Source: Ruminococcus callidus ATCC 27760
GTDB lineage: Bacteria; Bacillota; Clostridia; Oscillospirales; Ruminococcaceae
Reading direction: 5' to 3'
DNA: 33,467 bases
NCBI RefSeq assembly: GCF_000468015.1
Contig: NZ_KI260296.1
Location: 54,287-87,753 of the forward strand
Shown: positions 23,565 through 33,227 of the stretch, piece by piece
Position numbering within the stretch: the first letter of the stretch is position 1
Layout: every line of letters starts with the position of its first letter
Translations under genes and position numbers: made by a program
The notes under the pieces: generated by a model
Told to the model about the DNA's origin: nothing
Seen by the model: only the letters and a program-made list of their open reading frames with translations
The model's database searches: none

Positions 23565-23579
23565 AAAGGAGAAACACAT

Positions 23580-24209
23580 ATGACCAAAAAAGAACGTGCC
23601 CTGCTGGCGGTGCAGACGCTGGAAGAAGTTTATCCGCAGGCAACCTGTGCACTGCAATATGAAAAGCCCTATGAACTGCTGATCGCGGTGCGGCTGTCGG
23701 CACAGTGTACCGATGCAAGGGTAAACCAGATCACACCAAAACTGTTCGCAGCTTATCCCACACTGGAATCACTGGCGGCGGCAGACATCGGCGATTTGGA
23801 AGAGATCGTCCGTCCCTGCGGCTTCTATCACATGAAAGCCAGGAGCATCAAGGAAATGTCTGCCCAGCTGCTGCTGCACTTCGGCGGCGTGGTGCCGGAC
23901 AATATGAAAGATCTGCTTTCCCTGTCCGGCGTGGGACGCAAAACTGCAAACCTGATTCTCGGCGATGTCTACGGCAAGCCAGCAATCGTGGCGGATACCC
24001 ACTTTATCCGGATCACCGGACGGCTGGGACTGACCAAATCCAAAGACCCTGTACAGGTGGAAAAAGATCTCCGCCCGCTGATCCCGCCGGAGCGTTCCTC
24101 GGACTTTTGTCATCGGGTGGTGTGGTTCGGCAGAGATACCTGCCGTGCACGAAAGCCCCGGTGCAAGAGCTGTCCCATGGCGGCATTCTGTCCCTCCCGA
24201 AGCGAGTAA
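23580..24209 (+). CDS. nth: endonuclease III (DNA glycosylase / AP lyase)
   Basis: This 209-aa base-excision repair enzyme removes oxidised pyrimidines. The helix-hairpin-helix LSGVGRKTA has the catalytic K121, and VADTH has the catalytic D139. The C-terminal 4Fe-4S motif is CxxxxxxCxxCxxxxxC (TCRARKPRCKSCPMAAFCPS). Length is normal. AAAAGGAG lies about 8 nt before the start. Confidence 0.97.
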   Translation: MTKKERALLAVQTLEEVYPQATCALQYEKPYELLIAVRLSAQCTDARVNQITPKLFAAYPTLESLAAADIGDLEEIVRPCGFYHMKARSIKEMSAQLLLHFGGVVPDNMKDLLSLSGVGRKTANLILGDVYGKPAIVADTHFIRITGRLGLTKSKDPVQVEKDLRPLIPPERSSDFCHRVVWFGRDTCRARKPRCKSCPMAAFCPSRSE

Positions 24210-24307
24210 GGGCGAGTTCCGCGACAGTCGGCAGGGGAAATGTTGCGGAATGCACAGAGAATCTGCTTGAAAATGAATTGCACTTTGTGAAAATATTTCA
24301 AAATCTA

Positions 24308-24336
24308 TTGACAAGCAGAGTGGTTCGTGCTATACT
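24308..24336 (+). promoter_or_regulatory. sigma-A promoter of secA
   Basis: TTGACA (24308-24313), a 17-bp spacer and TATACT (24331-24336). The leader would be only about 30 nt. Confidence 0.82.
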
Positions 24337-24372
24337 AGTTATTGTATATTTCGATGAAAAGGCGGTAAGTCA

Positions 24373-27054
24373 ATGGGCATTTTTAGTAAAGTATTCGGTT
24401 CGTACAGTACCCGTGAACTGGCACGTATTGAACCGCTGAAAAAAAAGGTTCTGGAGTTGGACGAGGAGTATCAGGCACTTTCTGATGCAGATCTGAAAGA
24501 AAAGACCAATGAATTTCGGGAACGTCTGGAGGACGGCGAATCGCTGGAAAGCATGGAGGCAGAAGCACTGGCAACCGTGCGGGAAGCTGCATACCGTGTT
24601 CTGGGCAAAAAACCGTTTCCGGTACAGATCATCGGTGCCATTGTCCTGCATCAGGGACGTATCGCCGAGATGAAAACCGGTGAAGGTAAAACACTGGTAG
24701 CCTGTGTGGCTGCATATCTGAACGCACTGACAGGCAAGGGCGTACACGTTGTTACAGTCAACGACTATCTGGCAAAGACACAGTCGGACGAAATGGGCAA
24801 GGTACTGCGGTATCTGGGCTTGACTGTCGGCTGTATTCTCCACGGTCTGACCAACGACCAGCGTCGTGCGGCATATAACTGTGATGTTACGTACGGTACC
24901 AACAACGAATTGGGATTTGACTACCTGCGTGACAACATGGTCATCTATAAAAAGGATAAGGTACAGCGGGAACACAACTTCGCGATTGTGGACGAAGTGG
25001 ACTCCATTCTCATTGATGAAGCCAGAACCCCGCTGATTATTTCCGGTAAGGGCGACAAGTCTACTGCTCTGTACGGCGTGGTGGACAAGTTCGCCAAGAC
25101 TCTGACCGCTGCAACTGTCGTAGAAATGGACGACAAGCAGGATCAGGAAGAAGTCAACGAAAACGCCGACTACATTGTAGACGAAAAGTCAAAGACTGCA
25201 ACCATTACCCGCCGCGGTGTCAAGAAGGCAGAGGAATATTTTGCAGTCGAAAACCTGATGGATCCGGAAAACATGACCTTGTTGCACCATGTCAATCAGG
25301 CACTGAAGGCAAACGGTGTCATGCGGAAAGACATTGACTATATCGTAGAGGACGGCGAAGTTGTCATCATCGACGAATTCACCGGTCGTAAGATGCTGGG
25401 CCGTCGTTTCAATGACGGTCTGCATCAGGCAATCGAAGCCAAGGAAGGTGTAGAGGTCGCACAGGAATCCAAGACGCTGGCAACCATCACATTCCAGAAC
25501 TACTTCCGCCTGTACACCAAGCTGTCCGGTATGACCGGTACTGCAATGACAGAGGAAGACGAATTCCGTGAGATCTACAAGCTGGACGTTATCGCGATCC
25601 CGACCAACCGTCCGGTACAGCGTATCGACCACACCGACCTGATCTACCGCACTGAAAAGGGCAAGTATAAGGCAATCATTGAGCAGATCGCTGAGTGTCA
25701 TGAAAAGGGACAGCCGGTTCTGGTAGGTACCATTTCCATTGAAAAATCTGAACTGCTCTCCAGCATGCTGAAACGAAAGGGCATCAAGCACGAAGTCCTG
25801 AACGCAAAGTATCACGCAAAGGAAGCAGAGATCGTTGCACAGGCTGGTAAGCTGGGTGCAGTTACCATTGCCACCAATATGGCTGGTCGTGGTACGGATA
25901 TTATGCTGGGCGGTAATGCCGAATTCCTCGCCAAGGCAGAAATGCGGAAGCGGGAATATCCGGAAGAAATCATTACAGAAGCAATCGGCTATGCAGATAC
26001 AGACAATCAGGAAGTGCTGGACGCAAGAGCCGTATATCAGGAACTGTACAAACAGTTCGGCGAAGAAGTCAAGGAAAAGGCACAGGCAGTCAAGGAGGCT
26101 GGCGGTCTGTATATTCTGGGTACAGAACGTCACGAATCCCGCCGTATCGATAACCAGCTGCGTGGTCGTTCCGGCCGTCAGGGTGACGAGGGTGAAAGCC
26201 GTTTCTTCCTGTCGGTAGAAGATGACCTGATGCGTATTTTTGCCGGCGATCGTCTGGAAAACATGATGCGTACATTGAACGTGGACGAGGATACCCCGAT
26301 CGAGAGCAAGGCTCTGACCAAGATCATCGAGTCCTCCCAGAGAAAGGTAGAGGGACGGAACTTCAATATCCGTAAGAACGTCCTGAACTACGACGACGTT
26401 ATGAACACCCAGCGTGAGATCATTTATAAGCAGCGTGCACAGGTACTGGACGGCGAAGACATTCACGACAGCATCCTCAAGATGTTCGAGGAACTGATTG
26501 CCGGAACTGTAAAGCAGTACATCAACGAAGAAGAAACCGATCACAACCAGTGGAATCTGGTTGGTCTGCGGGATCACTTCCTGGGCTGGATCACAGAAGA
26601 AGGCGATCTGGAATATGATGAAACCGATCTGGCAGGTCTGACCACTGCGGACATTACCGAGGCTCTGACTGAAAAGGCAAAGTCTTTGTATGCTACAAAG
26701 GAAGAAGAATTCGGCTCTGAAGTAATGCGGGAACTGGAACGCGTTGTACTGCTGAAGGTTGTCGATACCAAGTGGATGGCACACATCGACGATATGGACG
26801 AACTGAAAAAGGGTATCGGTCTGCGGGCATACGGTCAGCAGAATCCGGTTGTCGAATATCGTTACGAGGGCTTCGAAATGTTCGATGCAATGGTAGATTC
26901 TATCCGCGAGGACACTGTCCGCATGCTGCTGACAGTTCGCCTTCAGAAGAATCAGGCTCCGGAGAGAGAACAGGTTTCCAAGCCGGACGCTCCCAATGCA
27001 GGAGCAGGCGACGGCAGCTTCGGCGGTCAGCGTCGCAGTGCAAAGAAGAAGTAA
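24373..27054 (+). CDS. secA: preprotein translocase ATPase SecA
   Basis: This 893-aa motor drives Sec-dependent export across the membrane, including the dockerin enzymes seen here. Walker A is MKTGEGKT (M100-T107) and motif II is [16 protein letters not shown] (D207, E208). The helicase C-terminal motifs [13 protein letters not shown] and [13 protein letters not shown] are present, followed by helical wing/scaffold regions. The C-terminus ends QRRSAKKK: the zinc-binding SEC-C tail (CxCxSGxx..C/H) is absent. The ribosome site (AAGGCGG) is weak. A single gene between its own promoter and a terminator. Confidence 0.97.
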   Translation: MGIFSKVFGSYSTRELARIEPLKKKVLELDEEYQALSDADLKEKTNEFRERLEDGESLESMEAEALATVREAAYRVLGKKPFPVQIIGAIVLHQGRIAEMKTGEGKTLVACVAAYLNALTGKGVHVVTVNDYLAKTQSDEMGKVLRYLGLTVGCILHGLTNDQRRAAYNCDVTYGTNNELGFDYLRDNMVIYKKDKVQREHNFAIVDEVDSILIDEARTPLIISGKGDKSTALYGVVDKFAKTLTAATVVEMDDKQDQEEVNENADYIVDEKSKTATITRRGVKKAEEYFAVENLMDPENMTLLHHVNQALKANGVMRKDIDYIVEDGEVVIIDEFTGRKMLGRRFNDGLHQAIEAKEGVEVAQESKTLATITFQNYFRLYTKLSGMTGTAMTEEDEFREIYKLDVIAIPTNRPVQRIDHTDLIYRTEKGKYKAIIEQIAECHEKGQPVLVGTISIEKSELLSSMLKRKGIKHEVLNAKYHAKEAEIVAQAGKLGAVTIATNMAGRGTDIMLGGNAEFLAKAEMRKREYPEEIITEAIGYADTDNQEVLDARAVYQELYKQFGEEVKEKAQAVKEAGGLYILGTERHESRRIDNQLRGRSGRQGDEGESRFFLSVEDDLMRIFAGDRLENMMRTLNVDEDTPIESKALTKIIESSQRKVEGRNFNIRKNVLNYDDVMNTQREIIYKQRAQVLDGEDIHDSILKMFEELIAGTVKQYINEEETDHNQWNLVGLRDHFLGWITEEGDLEYDETDLAGLTTADITEALTEKAKSLYATKEEEFGSEVMRELERVVLLKVVDTKWMAHIDDMDELKKGIGLRAYGQQNPVVEYRYEGFEMFDAMVDSIREDTVRMLLTVRLQKNQAPEREQVSKPDAPNAGAGDGSFGGQRRSAKKK

Positions 27055-27070
27055 GAATATTTCGGGAAAT

Positions 27071-27100
27071 GCGGCACACAATCTGGTGAAAGTGTGCTGC
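27071..27100. repeat. small inverted repeat, possible degenerate family member
   Basis: GCGGCACAC pairs with GTGTGCTGC (one G-T pair), and the right side reads GTGCTGCCCTA as at 7731-7741. There is no T run. It may be a decayed repeat. Confidence 0.3.
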
Positions 27101-27118
27101 CCTACCAAATAAGCAAAC

Positions 27119-27159
27119 GAAAACAGGGGGACATGGCATTCGCTGTGTGCCCTTGTTTT
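27119..27159 (+). terminator. probable terminator of secA
   Basis: GAAAACAGGGGGACA (27118-27132) pairs imperfectly with TGTGCCCTTGTTTT (27146-27159). The ribosome-binding site of the next gene follows. Confidence 0.55.
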
Positions 27160-27175
27160 GTGTGGAGGTGGATTC

Positions 27176-27934
27176 ATGCAGGAAACGGGCTATGAAACAT
27201 TTTCGTTTTACTATGATGCCCTGACGGAAAATGTCAACTATCCGGCACGGGCGGCGTATCTGGACGGACTGGTGCAGAAGTACAAACAGTCTGCCGGCAA
27301 AGTCATGCTGGATCTGGCATGCGGCACCGGCACCATGACAGAAGAAATGGCAGAACGTGGCTATGACATGATCGGCGTGGACTATTCCGAGGGCATGCTG
27401 GGGCAGGCAATGGAAAAGAAAATCGAAAAGCAGCTGCCGATCCAGTATGTTTGTCAGGACATGCGGGAACTGGAACTCTATGGCACCGTTGATGCCGTGA
27501 TCTGTACGCTGGACAGTCTGAACCACCTGCCGTCGTTTGAAGATGTCACAACGGTGTTTCAGCGTGTGTGGGAATCCACGGAAACCGGCGGTGTGTTTGT
27601 GTTCGATATGAACACGCTCTATAAGCATCGGGAACTGCTGGGAAATCAGGTCTATGTCTACGAAACAGATGCGGTTTACTGCGTCTGGGAAAACGCGTTG
27701 TGCGAGGACAACTGCACCGTGGAGATCACACTGGATCTGTTTCAGCTTTGTGCAGACGGTCGCTATCGGCGGACAGAGGAGCAGATCACCGAGCGTGCTT
27801 ATGCACCGGAACAGGTGCAGGCGGCACTGGAAGTCATTGGATTTCACGTGCTGGGCATTTATCATGCAGATACAGAAGAACCACTGCATTCGGACAGCGA
27901 ACGCATGGTGGTTGTGGCGAGAAAGGAAGCATAA
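27176..27934 (+). CDS. class I SAM-dependent methyltransferase
   Basis: This 252-aa cytosolic protein has motif I VMLDLACGTGTMTEEMA, an acidic end of strand 2 (MIGVDYSEGML) and motif IV-like DAVICTLDSLNHL, in the Methyltransf_25-type order. Substrate unknown. GGAGGTG lies 5-6 nt before the ATG at 27176. hslO starts 3 nt after its stop, so the two are co-transcribed. Confidence 0.88.
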   Translation: MQETGYETFSFYYDALTENVNYPARAAYLDGLVQKYKQSAGKVMLDLACGTGTMTEEMAERGYDMIGVDYSEGMLGQAMEKKIEKQLPIQYVCQDMRELELYGTVDAVICTLDSLNHLPSFEDVTTVFQRVWESTETGGVFVFDMNTLYKHRELLGNQVYVYETDAVYCVWENALCEDNCTVEITLDLFQLCADGRYRRTEEQITERAYAPEQVQAALEVIGFHVLGIYHADTEEPLHSDSERMVVVARKEA

Positions 27935-27937
27935 ACA

Positions 27938-28822
27938 ATGGGAATTCTGAAACGTGCAATTGCAAAAGATGCATCAGTCGTGGCAACTGCGGTAGATGCC
28001 ACGGATATTGTCGCAGAGATCGAAAAGATTCATCAGACATCTGCGGTAGTTACGGCGGCACTGGGGCGGCTGTCCATTGCGGCAAGTATGATGGGCTATG
28101 ACCTGAAGAACGAGAACGATACTGTCACCCTGCGTGTCAAGGGCGGCGGTCCGGCAGGCATGCTGGTAGCTGTGGCAGACAGTCGGGGAAATGTCAAGGC
28201 AGACGTAGATCAGCCGGTGGTGGAACTGCCGCTGAATGCCAAGGGAAAACTGGACGTTGGCGGTGCCGTAGGTACAGACGGTACGCTGTCTGTGGTAAAA
28301 GATTTGGGGCTGAAAGAGCCTTATGTGGGCATTGTGCCGCTGGTGTCCGGTGAGATCGCCGAGGACGTGGCACAGTATTTTGCCACTAGTGAACAGACAC
28401 CTACGGTTTGCGGACTGGGCGTGTTGGTGAATCCGGATCTGACAGTCAATGTTGCCGGCGGCTTCCTGATCGAAGTGCTGCCTTTTGCCAGCGATGCCTG
28501 CATTGATACCATTGAGAAAAATCTGAAAACACTGCCGCCGGTAACCACTATGATGACACAGGGCATGACAACGGATCAGATCGCTTTGCGGCTGCTGGAC
28601 GGACTGGAACCGAACCTGCTGGACGAGGGCGAAGTGCACTACCAGTGCGACTGCAATCGGGAACGAACCGAGCGTGTCCTGAAAGCACTGGGCGATCAGG
28701 AACTGACACAGCTGATCGCAGAAGGGGAACCGGTAGAGGTTAACTGCCATTTCTGCGGCAAGAAGTATACGTTCACACCAGAAGAATTGCAGCAGCTGCG
28801 GGACGAGGAGCCGGAAGAATAA
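27938..28822 (+). CDS. hslO: Hsp33 redox-regulated chaperone
   Basis: This 294-aa holdase is activated by oxidation of a zinc centre. The N-terminal folding domain is complete (ALGRLSIAASMMGYDLK, GGGPAGMLVAVAD). The C-terminal zinc motif is CxC...CxxC (C237, C239, C270, C273). AAGGAAG before the start lies in the last codons of the methyltransferase gene. A repeat fragment lies 11 nt past its stop. Confidence 0.96.
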   Translation: MGILKRAIAKDASVVATAVDATDIVAEIEKIHQTSAVVTAALGRLSIAASMMGYDLKNENDTVTLRVKGGGPAGMLVAVADSRGNVKADVDQPVVELPLNAKGKLDVGGAVGTDGTLSVVKDLGLKEPYVGIVPLVSGEIAEDVAQYFATSEQTPTVCGLGVLVNPDLTVNVAGGFLIEVLPFASDACIDTIEKNLKTLPPVTTMMTQGMTTDQIALRLLDGLEPNLLDEGEVHYQCDCNRERTERVLKALGDQELTQLIAEGEPVEVNCHFCGKKYTFTPEELQQLRDEEPEE

Positions 28823-28833
28823 CGTTTCTCTAA

Positions 28834-28850
28834 GGCAATACCGCACAAAG
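28834..28850. repeat. GGCAATACC-type repeat end
   Basis: GGCAATACCGCACAAAG is an isolated end fragment between hslO and the VanZ-like gene, just upstream of the latter's ribosome site. Confidence 0.6.
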
Positions 28851-28874
28851 ACGTGTCTGGGAAAGGATAAGAGC

Positions 28875-29342
28875 ATGCGGAACTGGAAAAAAATCGTGGG
28901 ATTGCTTGTCGTTATGGCAGTGTGGCTGGGATTGATGTGGCGGCTGTCCACCGCAGACGGAACGGAAACGCTGCAGGACAGTATGCGTTTTGCCCGAAAA
29001 ATCGGCAGCTGGATCTATGAATCTCCTACTGTACAGCAGCTGAACCATCTGAACCTGCTGCTGCGAAAACTGGCACATGTTTTCCTGTATGCGATACTGG
29101 GCGGCATGATGGCTCTGCTCTGGCAGCTGCTTCTGGAACTGCATCGAATCGGGTGGCGTATTCTGGGGGCGGCAGCTTGCAGCACGACAATTGCGTTTTT
29201 GGACGAACTGCAAAAAATCCCGATTGCCGGACGGCACTTCGACCTTTCGGAATCGCTGCTGAATGCCGGCAGTGCCCTTGTGGTCATTCTGCTGTTTTTC
29301 GGAATTGCCGGACTGCTTTCCCGGAAGAAGTCAACTTCATAA
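28875..29342 (+). CDS. VanZ-like membrane protein
   Basis: This 155-aa protein has four predicted membrane helices (about 7-23, 66-85, 95-113, 130-148). The VanZ-type signatures are LRKLAHVFLYAILGG (about 62-76) and FLDELQKIPIAGRHFDLSESLLNAGSA (about 112-138; the usual DExxQ..PGR..s..D...N.lG). Role in the cell unknown; VanZ itself gives low-level teicoplanin resistance, but most homologues are uncharacterised. Probably the third gene of the methyltransferase-hslO unit. Confidence 0.85.
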   Translation: MRNWKKIVGLLVVMAVWLGLMWRLSTADGTETLQDSMRFARKIGSWIYESPTVQQLNHLNLLLRKLAHVFLYAILGGMMALLWQLLLELHRIGWRILGAAACSTTIAFLDELQKIPIAGRHFDLSESLLNAGSALVVILLFFGIAGLLSRKKSTS

Positions 29343-29351
29343 TCTGAAACC

Positions 29352-29400
29352 AAAAGCATTGGAATTGCAAAAGTGATTTGCGGTTCTGATGCTTTTTCTT
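29352..29400 (+). terminator. terminator of the methyltransferase-hslO-VanZ unit
   Basis: AAAAGCAT pairs with ATGCTTTT, with an inner helix (TTGCAA with TTGCGG), followed by TTTTTCTTTT. Confidence 0.7.
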
Positions 29401-29423
29401 TTGTGAAAATTTTCAAAAAATAC

Positions 29424-29452
29424 TTGAATTTTCGGCTTGCATTTTGTATAAT
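29424..29452 (+). promoter_or_regulatory. sigma-A promoter of the AraC/cupin gene
   Basis: TTGAAT (29424-29429), a 17-bp spacer and TATAAT (29447-29452), with a second overlapping TATAAT at 29452-29457. Confidence 0.7.
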
Positions 29453-29505
29453 ATAATGGAATTCAAATGCTTTTCAACTTTTGAGGAAGAAAGGGTCGAT
29501 TCAGT

Positions 29506-30384
29506 ATGGAAACACAGGAAGCTGGTTTAAAAACCGTGGAAAATGCGTATATGGAATCCAGAAGAATCCTGCGGACACCCTCGGCATTGGCACGGGAGGC
29601 TCTGCTGTATGTGCAGGAAATCGGAGAAATGACCTGCAAAGAGCCGCGTCAGAACTGGCGGAATTCGTTGGATTCGTACCTGCTGATTCTGGTGGAAGAA
29701 GGCTGCGGAACAGTTACCGTCGGAGAGGAAACTCTTGCCCTGCAAGAGGGGGACGTGGCGTTTCTGGACTGCCACCAACCCTATTCTCATTGCTGTGATG
29801 CCAGAGAACCGTGGAAAATCCTTTGGGTACACTGGAACGGACAGGTAATGCCACATTTATACGAGGTCTTTCGGCAGCGGAATGTTTCAGTTGTTCTCGG
29901 CGGTGCAGCAGACTGGGTAGAACCTGTGCTCCTGCGTTTGGAATCTATTGCAAGAGAAGAAGCACCGGATTATGAACTGTATGAATCCGAGTGCCTGACT
30001 CAGCTGATGACGCTGTTGCTGACCAAAAAACCGGAACGCGGCGGGCATGCTTCGGGGGAAACACTCCAGAAATGGGAACAAATTCATCAGTATCTGGAAG
30101 AACACTTTGCAGAAAAAATCACACTGGAGGATCTGGGAAAGCGTTTCAGTGTGAGCAAATACTATATGCTGCGTGGATTCAAACGGCGGTACGGCGTAAC
30201 GATCGTGCAGTTTATCAACCAGTGCCGTATGAACTACGCCAAAAACGAACTGCGATTTACAGATAAGCAAATCGACACTATTGCAGAAGAGTGCGGCATA
30301 CACGATTCCAGTTATTTCAATCGGATTTTCCGTACCACAGAGGGGATTTCTGCCGGAGCTTATCGGCGGCAGTGGCGGAACTAA
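29506..30384 (+). CDS. AraC-family regulator with N-terminal cupin domain
   Basis: This 292-aa regulator has an AraC-binding cupin at about 45-125 (SYLLILVEEGCGTVTVGEETLALQEGDVAFLD, then PWKILWVHWNG) and an AraC double HTH at about 205-290 (LEDLGKRFSVSKYYMLRGFKRRYG; IDTIAEECGIHDSSYFNRIFRTTEGISAGAYRRQW). The cupin type usually senses a sugar. It is convergent with the mannanase and could respond to mannan-derived sugars; this is inferred from position only. GAAAGGG lies about 11 nt before the start. Confidence 0.9.
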   Translation: METQEAGLKTVENAYMESRRILRTPSALAREALLYVQEIGEMTCKEPRQNWRNSLDSYLLILVEEGCGTVTVGEETLALQEGDVAFLDCHQPYSHCCDAREPWKILWVHWNGQVMPHLYEVFRQRNVSVVLGGAADWVEPVLLRLESIAREEAPDYELYESECLTQLMTLLLTKKPERGGHASGETLQKWEQIHQYLEEHFAEKITLEDLGKRFSVSKYYMLRGFKRRYGVTIVQFINQCRMNYAKNELRFTDKQIDTIAEECGIHDSSYFNRIFRTTEGISAGAYRRQWRN

Positions 30385-30390
30385 AACATA

Positions 30391-30432
30391 AAAACAAACG
30401 GGCTGCGGCAATTGCTGCAAGCCCGTTTTTGT
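30391..30432 (+). terminator. terminator of the AraC/cupin gene
   Basis: AAACGGGC pairs with GCCCGTTT around an inner GCGGCAATTGCTGC helix, followed by TTTTTGT. Confidence 0.8.
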
Positions 30433-30446
30433 ATACACACCAAAAA

Positions 30447-30485
30447 GAAAAGGACTGCCCTGCAATGGGACAATCCTTTTCCTTT
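30447..30485 (-). terminator. probable terminator of the GH26 gene
   Basis: On the minus strand AAAAGGATTGTCCC pairs with GGGCAGTCCTTTT, with an internal mismatch loop, followed by CTTTTT. It lies about 35 nt past the mannanase stop. Confidence 0.6.
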
Positions 30486-30517
30486 ATAATAGGAGTGTAG
30501 AAAATATCAAAATGGCA

Positions 30518-33058
30518 TTACTGAGGATTTACCGGCAGAGAACTTATCAGCTGTACCAGGAACTGGAGCAATGTAGTTGCATCATCGCCGTTGATCTCGC
30601 CGTTGAACATGCAGTCTGCGTTTGCAGTAGCCTGTGCGTTCAGGTCTACCTGACCAGCTGCCTTCTTGTTCAGCAGAACCGCATCTGTAATGTCTACCTT
30701 GCCGTCCAGATTGACGTCGCCGTAGAGCGATGCACCGATAACCGGAACTTCGCCGCTGTTGCTGGCTGTGGTAGAAGCCGCAGTTGTTGTGGTTTCATCA
30801 GTGGAAACAGCTGTCGTATCCGAGGAAACATCAGTATCGGATTCGGTGGTTACGACTGTGGTTTCTGTATCGGCAACAGTTGTTTCTGCATCGGAAACAG
30901 TTGTTGCTTCTGTTACGGTAGTTGTTTCTGTATCAGAAACAGTTGTTGCCTCTGTTGTGGTTTCTTCAGAAGAAACTGTAGTAGTTGTTCCAGAGGACTC
31001 TGTAGAAGTGCTGCTGCTTTTTGGAAGATATGCTCCAGTCAGCTTGACGTTGGAGGATTCCAACGTATCGCCAGCACCATTAGCGACCCACCAGATCTGT
31101 ACTTGTGCATTCTTCTGCTTGATTGCTTCATCGGAGATCTTCTTGATCATGTCGGCATCAGTAACTTCGTCCTTGCCGTTGTTGTAGGTGATATTATACG
31201 GTTTGTCCAGTTTTGCAGTGACCTCGTCAGTGGAGTCCAGATCCCATTTGTAGTTCAGCCAGTAATCCACGCCGTCTACATTAGCAGAAATACCGATGCA
31301 GCCGTTTGCTTTTGAAACGTCATCGCTCAGATCGAATGTCAGATCCACGCTGTTACCAATGGACTGTTTGAATGAAATGTTGTAATTGCCGCTGTCAGCC
31401 ACGATCTTTGCAGCTTCTCCCTTGCCTTCCGGTACGGTAGTTGTGGTAGTAGGCTGTGTGGTGTGGCTGGGCTTGGTGCCGGTGCCCTGCTGACCATTGC
31501 CGTACAGGTCGGTCGGCAGTTCGTCCAGTGTAATGCAGTAGTCACTGGTGTACATTTCCTTCAGGTCGTCCTTTTTGTTGAACAGTTCATTTGTCAGGAA
31601 GTTGGTGCTTTCGCTGCCGCCGTCATACCACGGGCAGAAATACAGCCAGCCAGCCTTTTCCGATACCAGATTGTTCAGCGTCGGAATGCTGTCGTTTTCA
31701 GCCATAGCTACCATCTTCTTGCAGTTGTACTTCTGCATAATGGAGTAGAAGGTACTGCTGATGGCACTGTCATTATGTGTCAGAACTGCACTGCCGGTAG
31801 ACCAGTCTGTGCAGTTGTACTTGTCATAAGCCACGATGTCTACATATTCATCGCCCGGATACCAGTTTGCGGAAGTGTCATATGCATAACTGTTCCACTC
31901 CCAGATCAGGTTGTGCAGACCGTACTGTTCGGTCAGGGTTTCATAGGTGAGGATCCACAGTTCCTTGTAAACAGCGGAGCCTTCCTTGCCCCACCAGAAC
32001 CAGGAACCGGTTTCACCGCCGCCGCCTTCTGCTTCATGCAGCGGACGGAAGATCAGCGGAACGTTTGCGTCCTGCAATTTCTGCAATTCTGCTGCCAGAC
32101 CTTTCAGGCAGAGCATATAGTATTCCCGTTCCTTTGTGCCTTCTTCCAGAATCTTGGACGGCTCAAAGTCGGTTTCCTTCGGAACATAGGTCGCATTTGC
32201 CCAGTCTACCTTATCGCCGATGTTGTAGCTGGAGAAATCCTTCGGTACAGTGATGTGCCAGGAAGAGGTTGCGATACCCTGATTTTCCGAATAGGGGTTG
32301 TTGTTGACCCACTGAATGATGCGGTCTGTAGTGCCGTCTTCGCTGCCGTACAGCGGGTTGCAGTTCAGATAGTCAAAGCCGCGGATTGCCGGATATTTAC
32401 CGGTGGTGTCGTTGATGTACTTGAACTCATATTCAAAATCGTGGGGGCCATACTTGTAAATTTCCTGCTGTCCGGAAATGATGTGCTTTCCGTAGACGCT
32501 GGACAGATACTTCATCAGGCTGTCCGCTTCTTTGGTTGCCGCCGGATCGCTGCAGGTGGTGTCACTTGCGGTGATGTCCGGCAGAGTAGCTTCTTCTACA
32601 GTGAGATAGTCGAAGTTGGTCCAGCCCCAGCTGCCCTTAATAGCAATGGTGTTGTCACCGGCAGTCAGCTTGACAGTACCCAGATCCAGTTCTTTCCACA
32701 CGCCTTCTGCGGTAGATGCAAAGCTGCACTGTCCCTGATCGACACCGTTGACATACAGGTTCTGGATCTTGTCGCCATAAGGAGCAGAATAGCTTACCTT
32801 TACCGTGTACATACCGGTTTTTTCTGACGGAACAGTGAGAGAAATTTCATCACCGCCGGTTTTCAGAAAGACATAGCTGCCGCCGGAAGCGTTGCCGTCA
32901 TCGGTTTTTACTTCCGCGTCACCGGTGAGCTTACCGCTTTCAAATTCGTACTTGGTAGCTGCTGCACCAGCTTGCAGAACACTGGACAGTGCCAGACAGT
33001 TGACAGACATTACGCCGGCAACTGCGGTAGTCAGTGCTCTTTTGAGGTTTTTCTTCAT
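30518..33058 (-). CDS. secreted cellulosomal CBM35-GH26 mannanase with dockerin
   Basis: This 846-aa secreted enzyme probably cuts beta-mannan. Order: signal peptide 1 to about 33; CBM35-like domain about 36-158 (YEFESGKLTG..., GWTNFDYLTVE); GH26 about 173-516 with acid/base E342 in FRPLHEAEGGGGETGSWFWWG and nucleophile E454 in MVAMAENDSIP; Thr/Pro linker about 525-543; a beta-rich module about 545-678 of unclear family (possibly a carbohydrate-binding module); a long Thr/Ser/Glu/Val linker about 680-770; dockerin about 780-846 (GDVNLDG and DCMFNGEINGDD loops). This dockerin differs clearly from the other two in the window. Start at 33058: GGAGA lies 9 nt upstream; an in-frame ATG at 33073 is possible but adds residues before the signal. 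Confidence 0.92.
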   Translation of the reverse strand: MKKNLKRALTTAVAGVMSVNCLALSSVLQAGAAATKYEFESGKLTGDAEVKTDDGNASGGSYVFLKTGGDEISLTVPSEKTGMYTVKVSYSAPYGDKIQNLYVNGVDQGQCSFASTAEGVWKELDLGTVKLTAGDNTIAIKGSWGWTNFDYLTVEEATLPDITASDTTCSDPAATKEADSLMKYLSSVYGKHIISGQQEIYKYGPHDFEYEFKYINDTTGKYPAIRGFDYLNCNPLYGSEDGTTDRIIQWVNNNPYSENQGIATSSWHITVPKDFSSYNIGDKVDWANATYVPKETDFEPSKILEEGTKEREYYMLCLKGLAAELQKLQDANVPLIFRPLHEAEGGGGETGSWFWWGKEGSAVYKELWILTYETLTEQYGLHNLIWEWNSYAYDTSANWYPGDEYVDIVAYDKYNCTDWSTGSAVLTHNDSAISSTFYSIMQKYNCKKMVAMAENDSIPTLNNLVSEKAGWLYFCPWYDGGSESTNFLTNELFNKKDDLKEMYTSDYCITLDELPTDLYGNGQQGTGTKPSHTTQPTTTTTVPEGKGEAAKIVADSGNYNISFKQSIGNSVDLTFDLSDDVSKANGCIGISANVDGVDYWLNYKWDLDSTDEVTAKLDKPYNITYNNGKDEVTDADMIKKISDEAIKQKNAQVQIWWVANGAGDTLESSNVKLTGAYLPKSSSTSTESSGTTTTVSSEETTTEATTVSDTETTTVTEATTVSDAETTVADTETTVVTTESDTDVSSDTTAVSTDETTTTAASTTASNSGEVPVIGASLYGDVNLDGKVDITDAVLLNKKAAGQVDLNAQATANADCMFNGEINGDDATTLLQFLVQLISSLPVNPQ

Positions 33059-33198
33059 AAATCTGATCTCCATTCTGCTGCGTTCAGCAAGAACGCTGGT
33101 TTCATTGCTGCCGCAGTGCATTTTCTTTTTATGTTTTCATAGTGATAAAGTACAGATTCGGAGCCGCCCAGCGATGCGACTGTCCACGTTTAATGCTT

Positions 33199-33227
33199 AT
33201 TATATCACAAGTATTGTGCAATGTCAA
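33199..33227 (-). promoter_or_regulatory. consensus sigma-A promoter of the GH26 gene
   Basis: On the minus strand TTGACA (33227-33222), a 17-bp spacer and TATAAT (33204-33199) match the consensus exactly. The leader is about 130 nt. The AT-rich stretch from 33228 to 33403 shows nothing recognisable. Confidence 0.87.

Noticed and set aside
25189-27177. 662-codon open frame opposite secA
   Set aside because: It mirrors the codon pattern of secA, carries no domain or ribosome site, and SecA itself is certain.
28875-29342. Glycopeptide-resistance function for the VanZ-like gene
   Set aside because: No vanA/H/X-type genes nearby; VanZ-like proteins are common and mostly of unknown role, so only the family name is used.
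31463-32827. 454-codon open frame opposite the GH26 gene
   Set aside because: Antisense shadow of a gene with clear GH26 and dockerin motifs; no ribosome site.
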